NCBI GenBank assembly: GCA_949744025.1
Contig: CATJWA010000185.1
Location: 1 to 28,130, forward strand
Direction of reading: 5' to 3'
DNA from: an uncultured Eubacteriales bacterium
GTDB taxonomy: Bacteria; Bacillota; Clostridia; Oscillospirales; Oscillospiraceae
DNA: 28,130 bases
The notes below the pieces were generated by a model that searched no databases, was not told the origin of the DNA, and was given only the letters and a program-made list of their open reading frames with translations. A program made the translations under genes and the position numbers. Shown one piece after another: positions 16,703 to 23,809 of this stretch; positions within the stretch are counted from its first letter, which is position 1; each line of letters begins with the position of its first letter.

Positions 16703-16728
16703 CCGTCTCTGCACACGGGTTCAGACGG
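16703..16728 (-). promoter_or_regulatory. Small hairpin overlapping the GRE3 stop codon
   Basis: CCGTCT (16703-16708) and AGACGG (16723-16728) form a 6-bp stem with a 14-base loop; the stop codon lies at the edge of one arm. It is followed by the activase ribosome site. It is weaker than the hairpins after GRE1 and GRE2, and may be chance. Confidence 0.35.
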
Positions 16729-19171
16729 TCAGCTCGTTTCTTGAAATAATATCGTTCTGAAGGTCGCGTCCCAGCTCCACGAAGTAGGCCGAGTAGCCCG
16801 CTATTCTCACAACAAGGTCACGGTACTTCTCCGGCTCTGCCTGCGCTTTTTTCAGCGTCTCGGTGTCCACAACGTTGTACTGGATTTCCATGCCGCCCTT
16901 GCGGAAATATTCCTTTGTGACCTCGCCGAGCTTCTTTATGCCCTCGTCGTTGCTCAGCACGGAGGGGTGCATTCTCATATTCAGCGCGATGCCGCCCATG
17001 AAGCCGCCGTGGTCATAGCAGCAGGAGCTGTTAAAAATCTGGAGCGGACCGCTCTTGTCTCTGCTCTGTCCCGGAGAAGCTGCGTCGGCTATCGGCTCGG
17101 GGTACTTGCGGCCGTCCGGCGTGCCCCAGGTCAGCCTGCCCTGATTGACATGGTCCGAGGCGCCGTAGAGTCCGGCCTTGAACACCTTGCTGCGCGTTGT
17201 GTACATCTGCTTGCAGATATCGCGGTAGAGGTCCACGCACCATTTCATCTCCACGTCCGCATAGGGGTCGTTGTTGCCGAAATGGGGCACCTGCGCAAGA
17301 ATCTGCTGGCGGAGCTTCTCATGGCCCTCCCAGTTGGCCATCGTGGCGTCGTACAGCTCTCGGGTGGTGCACAGCTTTTTATCAAAGCACATGTACTTTA
17401 TTGTCGTCAGGGAGTCGGCGACCGTAGCAAGTCCGGTGGCGGTGCCGCCGAAGGAGTTGTACTTCGCGCCGCCGCGCACAACGTCCTTACCCTTTTCCAT
17501 GCATCCTTCTATGGACAGCGACAGCACACTTTCCGGGGCGAAGAACTTGTTGAGGTGCTCGGCATAATTCTGAGTTGTCACAAACATGCGCATAATGTGC
17601 GTTGCCATCTGCTTGACCGCGTCGCGCACCTGCTCGATGCACGTCATGTCGTACAGGAAGCCCGTGTGCAGGCTGGACTGCTCGCCATTGAGAGGATTCT
17701 TTCCGTCGTTGATGGCCATATCCATGATGCTGCCCCACCAGACGGAGGCGTGGGGCGGGAAATTTCCGTTCGGAGCAGGGTAGTCCGTGCCGCAGCCGAC
17801 AATCTCCTGACAGCCGATGCAGCCGTAATCGCGCGCGTCGCGCAGGCTGTAGCCGCACTCCTTGACCATCATGGGGATAACCAGCTCGTCGTTATAGTAC
17901 AGCGGCAGCCCGCCCACAAGCCTCGACGTCGCCAGCGCGCAGTCCCACAGCTCCTGGGGCGTTTTGCTGCTCGTGCGGAACACAACGGTTGGGTCGTGCA
18001 GCTTAAGCCGGCCAATCGTCTCGAAAATCATAAATGTGACGGGGTTGCTCGCGTCCTCACCCGTGTCGGGGTCAACGCCGCCTACGGTCACGTTCTGATA
18101 GGTGTTTCCGACGCCGACCGTATCCTTGAGCTTTATCGGCGCGCCGCCGTAGAAGCAGTTGAGCTTCAGGAAGAAAGCATCGACAATTTCCTGCGCCTCC
18201 TCCATAGTCAGCTTGCCGGCATCCAAATCCTTCTTCAGATACGGCCAGGTATACTGGTCAAAGCGTCCGATGGAGGGGCTGGGCGTGCGGTCGTAGATTT
18301 GAATCATGACCTGATACATCATGATTCCCTGCACGGCGTCGCGGAAGTTTCTCGCGGGGTTCTCGCTCATCCACGCAAGCGTCTCCGCCATTGTCTCCAG
18401 CTCCGACCTGCGCTTTTCGTCCGCGCACTCCGCTGCCAGAGCCGCGCATTTCTCGGAATAGCGCCTTACCAGAATCTCGGCGCCCTCGCAGGTTATGACC
18501 TCGGCCTTATAGAACAGATACTTTTCCAAATCCTCGCCCATCAGGTTATCCCTGTGGGCGTCAATCCACGCCTGAGCCTCCGCCTTGAGCGCGGCGTAGC
18601 CCTTTGTTATAATGCGGTTATAGCCCGCGATGAGATGGCCCGCCGGCAGCCCGTTAAGGCTGTTGCCGCCCTTGACATAGCTGCTCACGTTCAGCCGCTG
18701 CAGCTCCTCGAAGCACTCCGGCTGCCAGGCGTCGGCCATTGTTCCCACCTTGCGGAAGGCCCAGTAGTCTCTGACGGACTTGAGATATTCATAGTCCTCG
18801 GGACTCATCATGTACTTGATGTCCTCGGAATCGGGGTTATGGTACATGCCGTCCTCGCGCAGGTCCCATTTGCCGGCCTCGATGGCGTCCACCACCCAGT
18901 CCGTTCCGCTCCACTCGGGGTACGAGGGGCTGCTGAAAATGTGCGGTCCCTTGTTGCCGACGATGATTTCATCCTCATCTACAATCAGTGTCATCTTTTC
19001 GCAAAGGTCCCTGAAAAAAAGAGGCCTTCTGATATCAGGAATCACATTTTCATTCTTTTTCGTGCTCTCGGTTAAAATACGCACACGCTCCGCGTCATAT
19101 TGGAGAACGCGGTCACGGATTCGCTCTCTCAGCCTGAGAATACGCTCTGAAGCAGGTTTAAACTGATACAT
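16721..19171 (-). CDS. Glycyl radical enzyme 3, PFL-like family with a GCQE active site
   Basis: A GRE of 816 residues counted from the ATG at 19171. This start is chosen because GGAAAGGG precedes it by 6 bases; ATGs at 19177 and 19189 are too close to, or upstream of, that site. The radical glycine is G792 in RIAGYSAYF. The catalytic pair is C454 and E456 in YGCIGCQEIVGCG, with Gln between them where most diol dehydratases and related GREs have Val (GCVE). H179 lies in PAGHLIAGY. At the position of the second glycerol-dehydratase histidine there is Pro (DRTPSPSIGRFDQY). The substrate pocket therefore differs from both GRE1 and GRE2, although the overall sequence is closest to GRE2. It is preceded by the UroD-like gene and followed by activase 2. 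Substrate unknown. Confidence 0.9.
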   Translation of the reverse strand: MYQFKPASERILRLRERIRDRVLQYDAERVRILTESTKKNENVIPDIRRPLFFRDLCEKMTLIVDEDEIIVGNKGPHIFSSPSYPEWSGTDWVVDAIEAGKWDLREDGMYHNPDSEDIKYMMSPEDYEYLKSVRDYWAFRKVGTMADAWQPECFEELQRLNVSSYVKGGNSLNGLPAGHLIAGYNRIITKGYAALKAEAQAWIDAHRDNLMGEDLEKYLFYKAEVITCEGAEILVRRYSEKCAALAAECADEKRRSELETMAETLAWMSENPARNFRDAVQGIMMYQVMIQIYDRTPSPSIGRFDQYTWPYLKKDLDAGKLTMEEAQEIVDAFFLKLNCFYGGAPIKLKDTVGVGNTYQNVTVGGVDPDTGEDASNPVTFMIFETIGRLKLHDPTVVFRTSSKTPQELWDCALATSRLVGGLPLYYNDELVIPMMVKECGYSLRDARDYGCIGCQEIVGCGTDYPAPNGNFPPHASVWWGSIMDMAINDGKNPLNGEQSSLHTGFLYDMTCIEQVRDAVKQMATHIMRMFVTTQNYAEHLNKFFAPESVLSLSIEGCMEKGKDVVRGGAKYNSFGGTATGLATVADSLTTIKYMCFDKKLCTTRELYDATMANWEGHEKLRQQILAQVPHFGNNDPYADVEMKWCVDLYRDICKQMYTTRSKVFKAGLYGASDHVNQGRLTWGTPDGRKYPEPIADAASPGQSRDKSGPLQIFNSSCCYDHGGFMGGIALNMRMHPSVLSNDEGIKKLGEVTKEYFRKGGMEIQYNVVDTETLKKAQAEPEKYRDLVVRIAGYSAYFVELGRDLQNDIISRNELTV

Positions 19172-19190
19172 AGCCATCCCTTTCCGCATA

Positions 19191-19217
19191 AAGAACGCCA
19201 GAATTACCGGCGTTCTT
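19191..19217 (-). promoter_or_regulatory. Hairpin in the UroD-GRE3 gap
   Basis: AAGAACGCC (19191-19199) and GGCGTTCTT (19209-19217) form a perfect 9-bp stem with a 9-base loop. On the minus strand it lies just before the GRE3 ribosome site and is followed by only a short U-run. It could be a partial terminator, a processing site or a control on GRE3 translation. Confidence 0.65.
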
Positions 19218-19247
19218 CACGCTGTATCAAAAATAATTTACAAAAGC

Positions 19248-20279
19248 TTAAAGGTTCTTATAGCGCTCCATGCTGTAGTGGTACATTTCATCCTCAAAGG
19301 CATAGAAAATCTCGGGACGCAGTCCCCTGACCTGGACGACCGCGCCGGAGCCGTCGCAGGTGTGGGCGCCGTATTTGTCAACAATCTCGCGGGCATAGGC
19401 GCGGGCGTCCTCAACAGTGGTGTCGGGGTCGTATATGATGTACGGGTCGGGTGAGAAAATCGGAGAGGTCTTTGCGCCGTATTTGTCCAGAATCATGCGT
19501 ATATCGTTGATGGTCTGAATCTCCAGCAGGTCGGCCTTTATGTCGTTGACGATGTAGGGCAGAAACGCCTCCATCTTGCCGCAGCAGTGGAGCATGTAGC
19601 CGCAGCCGGCCGCGTGCACCGCGTCGGCAAGCGCCACGGCAGAATCAAGCAGCGTATTTTCAAAGACCTCATTGGAGAAGAACTGCGCCTTGGCGGTGGC
19701 CCAGTCGTCGTTGTGGCAGGCGAAGTCCATGTGGTACGCGGCGTTCAGGTGATGGAAGCAGTCAATCTTGTACTGGCCGTTGCGGTCGAAGAACTCCTTG
19801 CAGTCCTCCTGCTCCACCAGGATATCGCACAGGGCCTGTTCAAAGCCCTCGGACATGTGCAATCGCTCAAAGTTGCCGTTGCCGAGACGGAAGCCCAGGG
19901 CGCGGGATTCGTCCCTCTCAAAGGCTCTGGCCTCGGTGTACCAATCGACCTTGTTCAGGTCGGGGTAGATCATTTTTTCCTTCCACTCGCCGATTTCGTC
20001 AAAGAGGCCCGGAACGGGAGTGTGACCCTCCTGGGCGGCCTCGTACTTGTACTTTGTGCCGAACCAGTCCACGCCGTCTTTGGTCATGTCCAGCGGCATA
20101 TCCTCAAAGGCGAAGCAAAGCGGCCACTGGGAGGACTGGTAGAGGCCCGGCATCCACATGGGCTTTTCATGGCGGAACACCCTCATGAAATTCTCTTTGG
20201 GAGTGATGGGATAATCGTGCTCGGGGAGAGGCATAGGGGGCTGCATAAGCGGAATTGGGAACGTCTTATTTGAACTCAT
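19248..20279 (-). CDS. Uroporphyrinogen decarboxylase-like protein with an MtaA/MtbA-type metal motif
   Basis: A 343-residue TIM-barrel protein of the UroD family. It carries H231-x-C233 in MLHCCGKMEAFLP and C308 in GAHTCDGSG. This H-x-C...C arrangement, with about 75 residues between the cysteines, is what I recall for the zinc site of methanogen MtaA/MtbA methyltransferases, so methyl or thiol transfer is more likely than haem synthesis (inference). No corrinoid protein or substrate methyltransferase is encoded in this window. It lies 14 bases after dctM and directly before GRE3, with AAAGGAG before its ATG, so it belongs to the transport/GRE operon. Its role may be to demethylate or otherwise prepare the imported compound, or something not yet described. 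Confidence 0.82.
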   Translation of the reverse strand: MSSNKTFPIPLMQPPMPLPEHDYPITPKENFMRVFRHEKPMWMPGLYQSSQWPLCFAFEDMPLDMTKDGVDWFGTKYKYEAAQEGHTPVPGLFDEIGEWKEKMIYPDLNKVDWYTEARAFERDESRALGFRLGNGNFERLHMSEGFEQALCDILVEQEDCKEFFDRNGQYKIDCFHHLNAAYHMDFACHNDDWATAKAQFFSNEVFENTLLDSAVALADAVHAAGCGYMLHCCGKMEAFLPYIVNDIKADLLEIQTINDIRMILDKYGAKTSPIFSPDPYIIYDPDTTVEDARAYAREIVDKYGAHTCDGSGAVVQVRGLRPEIFYAFEDEMYHYSMERYKNL

Positions 20280-20293
20280 ATCGAATAGCTCCT

Positions 20294-21616
20294 TTAACCT
20301 TTATACATGACCTGCGGCAGCCATGTGCACAGAGACGGGAACGCTATTAAAACAAACGTAACAACCGAGGTTGCAATAACGAAAGGCCAAACGCCCCTGA
20401 ACAGCCTTGAGAGCGTAGCCTCCTCGTCGTTTACGCAGCCCTTGCACAGGAACACGCCGTTGCCCACAGGAGGCGTTATGCCGCCGATACCTATTACCAT
20501 CGAGATAATCACGCCGAACCATATCGGGTCATAGCCGAGCATATCCACAACAATGGGGAAGAAAATCGGCATGGTGACAAGCGTCATGGAAAGCAGGTCG
20601 GTCACAAGGCCCATAATGAAGTAAATCACGAATATGGCAAGCATAACTCCCCATCTCGGAATATCAAGGCTCGAAACGAAGTTGCCCAGAGCAACCGGAA
20701 TCGTGGACACGGTGAACAGGCGACCGAAAACATTCGCGCAGGCCAGCAGCATGAACACCATTGCCTGGAGCCTTACGCCCGCCAGCAGGGATTCCAGAAA
20801 CTTTTTCCAGTTGAGCTTCCTTGTCACGGCGGTAACGATAAGCATTCCGGCGGCGCCGACAGCGCCGGCCTCGGTGGGAGTGAAGAAGCCCGCAAACATT
20901 CCGCCCATAGAGATAAGGAACACCACGAGAATCTCAATGATTCCGCCGTGGAGCAGGCCCTTGATGCGCACGGACCAGGGCACTCTGTCGTACTTGGTGG
21001 CATAGTCGGGATGAATTTTGCAGACTATGGCAATGGTGATAATATTCGCTATGGTAAGAAGGATGCCCGGGATGATGCCGGATATGAACAGACGTCCAAT
21101 AGACGTGTCGGTTGCAAGACCGTAAATAATAAAGTTGGTGGACGGCGGAATCAGAACGGAGATTCCGGCGCTCGCCGCGATGGTGGTTCCCGCGAGCTCG
21201 GGGACATAGGAGCGCTTGCGCATCTCGGGATAGGCGATGGCGCACATCGTGGAGATAGTTGCCGGAACGGAGCCGCAGATGGCGCCGAAGCCGGCGCAGG
21301 CGACGGTGGTGGCCATTGCCAATCCCCCACGGCGGTGGCCCAGGAAATTATTCAGGGTGGTGAACAGCGCTCCGCCTATTCCCGAATAGTTGGCCAGAAA
21401 TCCCATCAGTCCAAACATGGGTCCGACGGTCAGCGTATACGAGCAGAAGGTGTTGTATATCTCGTTGACAACCATCGACGAGGCGACATTGATGTTTTTA
21501 ATCGCAACTATGCCCAGCGCGCCGCAGATAAGCATGGAAAAGGGAATCGGCATACCCAAGCACATAAGGACAAGAAAAGCAATAAGGAAAACAATTCCTA
21601 AAATAATTGGCGACAT
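20294..21616 (-). CDS. dctM: TRAP transporter large membrane subunit (DctM)
   Basis: The 440-residue, roughly 12-helix subunit that carries substrate across the membrane using a sodium gradient. Family features include the N-terminal hydrophobic run FLIAFLVLMCLGMPIPFSML, the GAICGSVPATISTM loop, the tract SAGISVLIPPSTNFIIYGL and the C-terminal GIGGITPPVGNGVF. GGAGG precedes the ATG. It is 56 bases downstream of dctQ. Together with DctP and DctQ it makes a complete three-part TRAP importer feeding this operon. Confidence 0.95.
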   Translation of the reverse strand: MSPIILGIVFLIAFLVLMCLGMPIPFSMLICGALGIVAIKNINVASSMVVNEIYNTFCSYTLTVGPMFGLMGFLANYSGIGGALFTTLNNFLGHRRGGLAMATTVACAGFGAICGSVPATISTMCAIAYPEMRKRSYVPELAGTTIAASAGISVLIPPSTNFIIYGLATDTSIGRLFISGIIPGILLTIANIITIAIVCKIHPDYATKYDRVPWSVRIKGLLHGGIIEILVVFLISMGGMFAGFFTPTEAGAVGAAGMLIVTAVTRKLNWKKFLESLLAGVRLQAMVFMLLACANVFGRLFTVSTIPVALGNFVSSLDIPRWGVMLAIFVIYFIMGLVTDLLSMTLVTMPIFFPIVVDMLGYDPIWFGVIISMVIGIGGITPPVGNGVFLCKGCVNDEEATLSRLFRGVWPFVIATSVVTFVLIAFPSLCTWLPQVMYKG

Positions 21617-21672
21617 AAGTTATCCTCCCATATATTTCTGTGAGCTTTACCAGCTTCTTAAATTCACACGCT

Positions 21673-22200
21673 TTAATCCACAGCCTTGCTCTTGTCGGTG
21701 AACTTGACGTTCTGTCCGCTGATGGCGTTATAGCCGCAGATAATGGTCTTGACGATAATGCAAATTGTGAGAATTGCGAAGCCTATTGCCAGAAGGATAT
21801 AGAATATGTAAAGAGGCAGCTTCAGGTCCTGCGTATAATCGCCCGCGGCAAGCTGCTTTACGGCCGCGTTTTTGAGCAGATATGTGATAAACACAAACGC
21901 GCAGGAGCACACTATATTGACAACAAATACAATATACTTCGACACACGCTCAGGCAGAATATCCAGCACGAGCGTCATCTGAATGTTTCCGCCGAACCAC
22001 TCGTTCTGAGCCAGAGCAAGGCTCGCGGTTATGAGCGAGGCATAGCTTACGATTTCGGTGGAGCCAAAAATGGGGGCGTTGAAAAAGCGGCGCATAACGA
22101 TGTTGGCGATAATCAGGCACATGTTGAACAGAAGAAACACGCTGGCGACAATCGAGGTCACTCTCCATACTTTGTCGGCATTGTCAGCAAGTTTTTTCAA
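21673..22200 (-). CDS. dctQ: TRAP transporter small membrane subunit (DctQ)
   Basis: A 175-residue protein with four predicted membrane segments (about residues 12-35, 50-68, 90-112 and 130-155), the length and topology of DctQ. The start is TTG at 22200, supported by AAGGAAGGAG 9 bases upstream; no better ATG is near. It is separated from dctP by 144 bases containing two hairpins. DctQ binds DctM and is needed for transport. Confidence 0.88.
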   Translation of the reverse strand: MKKLADNADKVWRVTSIVASVFLLFNMCLIIANIVMRRFFNAPIFGSTEIVSYASLITASLALAQNEWFGGNIQMTLVLDILPERVSKYIVFVVNIVCSCAFVFITYLLKNAAVKQLAAGDYTQDLKLPLYIFYILLAIGFAILTICIIVKTIICGYNAISGQNVKFTDKSKAVD

Positions 22201-22237
22201 GCTGCAAAACTCCTTCCTTTTTGTGGGTGATATTCAT

Positions 22238-22327
22238 ATCTCGCGGCCTCTGCCCTGCAGTAAACCGCGAGATTATGATTTCGTGTCCGGCAGCTCACGG
22301 TGCCCGGAGCGTGTCCGGAGCCGTGAG
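22238..22327 (-). promoter_or_regulatory. Two consecutive hairpins between dctP and dctQ
   Basis: First, ATCTCGCGG (22238-22246) and CCGCGAGAT (22265-22273) form a perfect 9-bp stem. Second, CTCACGG (22294-22300) and CCGTGAG (22321-22327) form a perfect 7-bp stem, with further CCGGA-type pairing possible inside. Neither has a long U-tract on the minus strand. They probably stabilise the dctP message or reduce readthrough into dctQM, giving more binding protein than membrane subunits. Confidence 0.7.
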
Positions 22328-22344
22328 TCGTCCGCCGTTTTTTA

Positions 22345-23523
22345 TCAGTTGTTGGACGGGTCCATATCCTCCGGATAGCAGGCCTTATAGTCGTCCCAGG
22401 TCATGAGCTCGTTGTACTTGTCAGCCAGCTCGCGGACCATGGCCACGGTTCCCGTGCCGTCCACGCCCTGAGCGTCAAGCTCGGCAGCCAGTTCGTCCAT
22501 CAGGTATCCGCCGGCCTCCTCGAACTCGGCAAGCATGTCGCCCTCGAGATATGTACGGTCGGTCTTGCTGGCAAAGGTGACAACGCGGTCAACCATAAGT
22601 CCGGCATCCTGATACTTTGCGGTGACCTGCTCGAAGGTGTCTCTGCAGGCCTGCATGAACGCCTCCTGCTGGGAAGCGGGCATGGAGTTGAAAACGTCCT
22701 TGTTCATCGCGTAGAAGGAGGGGTTGGAGCTCAGCGGAGTAACGAGCGCATAGGTTCCGACCTCCTCGAGGTTCTGGAAGGCACAGGCGCCGTAGTTGGT
22801 GTAAAGGCCGTCGATAAGGCCGGAGCGCATGGCCTCGTAGACCTCGCTTATGTCCATGGTAACGGGAGTCGCGCCGTAAGAGCTTATCAGCTCGGCGTTG
22901 ACGCCGCCGGCACGAATCTGCTTGCCGTTCAGGTCACTTATGTCGGTTATGGGCTCCTTGGTGAAGATGCAGTACGGTCCGGAGCCAACGCCCATGAGGA
23001 ACACGGCGTCCTCCATCTCGGCTGCGCCGGAGGTTCTGGCCCACTCGTCAAATACGCGCGTTGCAACCTCGGCGCTGTTATACACTATGCCGGGATAGCT
23101 GAATATTTTGCACAGCGGGAAACGGGCCGGCGTATAGTCGGGCTGTACCACGCCGATGTCGCAGGTGCCGTTGAGAATGCCGTCGTAAATGTCCGCGCCC
23201 TTGAGCAGCGTGCCGTTGGCATAGGTGGTGATGGTAACCTTGCCGGGCATATACTCGTCAAGCTTCTGCTGGAGAACAATCATGTTTTCCTGCATGGGGT
23301 TATTCTCGGTAAGATAGGTTGCGAAGCTCAAATCCAGCTCAATCCAGTCGTCGTGGGAATCCGCTTCGTTCGTGTCGGGCTGCGCGGGATCTGCGGCGGG
23401 GGTCTGAGTGTTTGCAGAGGGTGCGGGGGTGTTTGCCGGAGCCGGGTCGGCGGGCTTGGAGCCGCAGGCCGCGAAGGCAAAGACCATGGCAAGTGCCAGT
23501 GCAAGAGCGATAAGCTTTTTCAT
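22345..23523 (-). CDS. dctP: TRAP transporter substrate-binding lipoprotein (DctP)
   Basis: The extracellular receptor of the TRAP importer, 392 residues. A lipoprotein signal peptide (KK, hydrophobic run, lipobox FAAC with C20) is followed by a Pro/Ala/Thr-rich tether to about residue 55. The binding domain includes YANGTLLKGADIYDGILNG and GKQIRAGG with R204, matching the conserved arginine that binds the ligand carboxylate in TRAP receptors. This favours a carboxylate, or perhaps a sulfonate, ligand. The ATG follows AAAAGGAG. It is the first gene of the block and is divergent from the MocR-type regulator. Confidence 0.95.
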   Translation of the reverse strand: MKKLIALALALAMVFAFAACGSKPADPAPANTPAPSANTQTPAADPAQPDTNEADSHDDWIELDLSFATYLTENNPMQENMIVLQQKLDEYMPGKVTITTYANGTLLKGADIYDGILNGTCDIGVVQPDYTPARFPLCKIFSYPGIVYNSAEVATRVFDEWARTSGAAEMEDAVFLMGVGSGPYCIFTKEPITDISDLNGKQIRAGGVNAELISSYGATPVTMDISEVYEAMRSGLIDGLYTNYGACAFQNLEEVGTYALVTPLSSNPSFYAMNKDVFNSMPASQQEAFMQACRDTFEQVTAKYQDAGLMVDRVVTFASKTDRTYLEGDMLAEFEEAGGYLMDELAAELDAQGVDGTGTVAMVRELADKYNELMTWDDYKACYPEDMDPSNN

Positions 23524-23571
23524 TTTTGACTCTCCTTTTCCGCGGAATTTCTACCGCTTTGTTGTGCTCCA

Positions 23572-23600
23572 ATTATAACCCGGGAGAATCATTCAATAAA
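23572..23600 (-). promoter_or_regulatory. Candidate dctP operon promoter
   Basis: A perfect TATAAT lies on the minus strand at 23577 to 23572. Upstream at 16-17 bases there is only TTATTG or TTTATT, so the -35 is weak, which would suit an activated promoter. Transcription would start near 23565, about 42 bases before the dctP ATG. Confidence 0.5.
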
Positions 23601-23605
23601 TGCAC

Positions 23606-23642
23606 AAAAAGCAACAGTTTTTCAGAAAACCGTTGCTTTTTT
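23606..23642. terminator. Terminator-like hairpin within the dctP/MocR divergent region
   Basis: AAAAAGCAACAGTTTT pairs with AAAACCGTTGCTTTTT, with one A/C mismatch, around the loop TCAG. U-tracts occur on both strands. No gene ends here, so it may insulate the two divergent promoters or end a short RNA. Confidence 0.7.
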
Positions 23643-23681
23643 GATATTTAGATTGCAAAAACCGATAACAATAACTTAATA

Positions 23682-23701
23682 TATACAATATACAATGTAT
23701 A
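23682..23701. promoter_or_regulatory. Candidate operator of the MocR-type regulator
   Basis: TATACAA occurs twice in direct repeat (23682-23688 and 23689-23695), and the second copy forms the dyad TATACA-A-TGTATA (23689-23701). The site directly precedes a -10-like TATAAT at 23707-23712, so a bound protein would block the regulator's own promoter. MocR proteins are known to use direct and inverted repeats. Confidence 0.55.
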
Positions 23702-23706
23702 CTTTT

Positions 23707-23712
23707 TATAAT
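23707..23712 (+). promoter_or_regulatory. Probable -10 element for the MocR-type regulator gene
   Basis: A perfect TATAAT lies 97 bases before the ATG. The expected -35 position falls within the TATACAA repeats and matches TTGACA poorly. Confidence 0.4.
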
Positions 23713-23809
23713 AAAGCGGCATTCAATGTCAGGCCATTCTGTAATTAACCCCCACATAACAGTATTTCCCCTAATCCACGGTTGATGCCGGCCGCTTCAC
23801 GGAGGCAGT

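Noticed and set aside
19248..20279. UroD-like protein as the haem-pathway HemE
   Set aside because: No other haem genes are nearby, and the H-x-C...C motif belongs to the methyltransferase-type branch.
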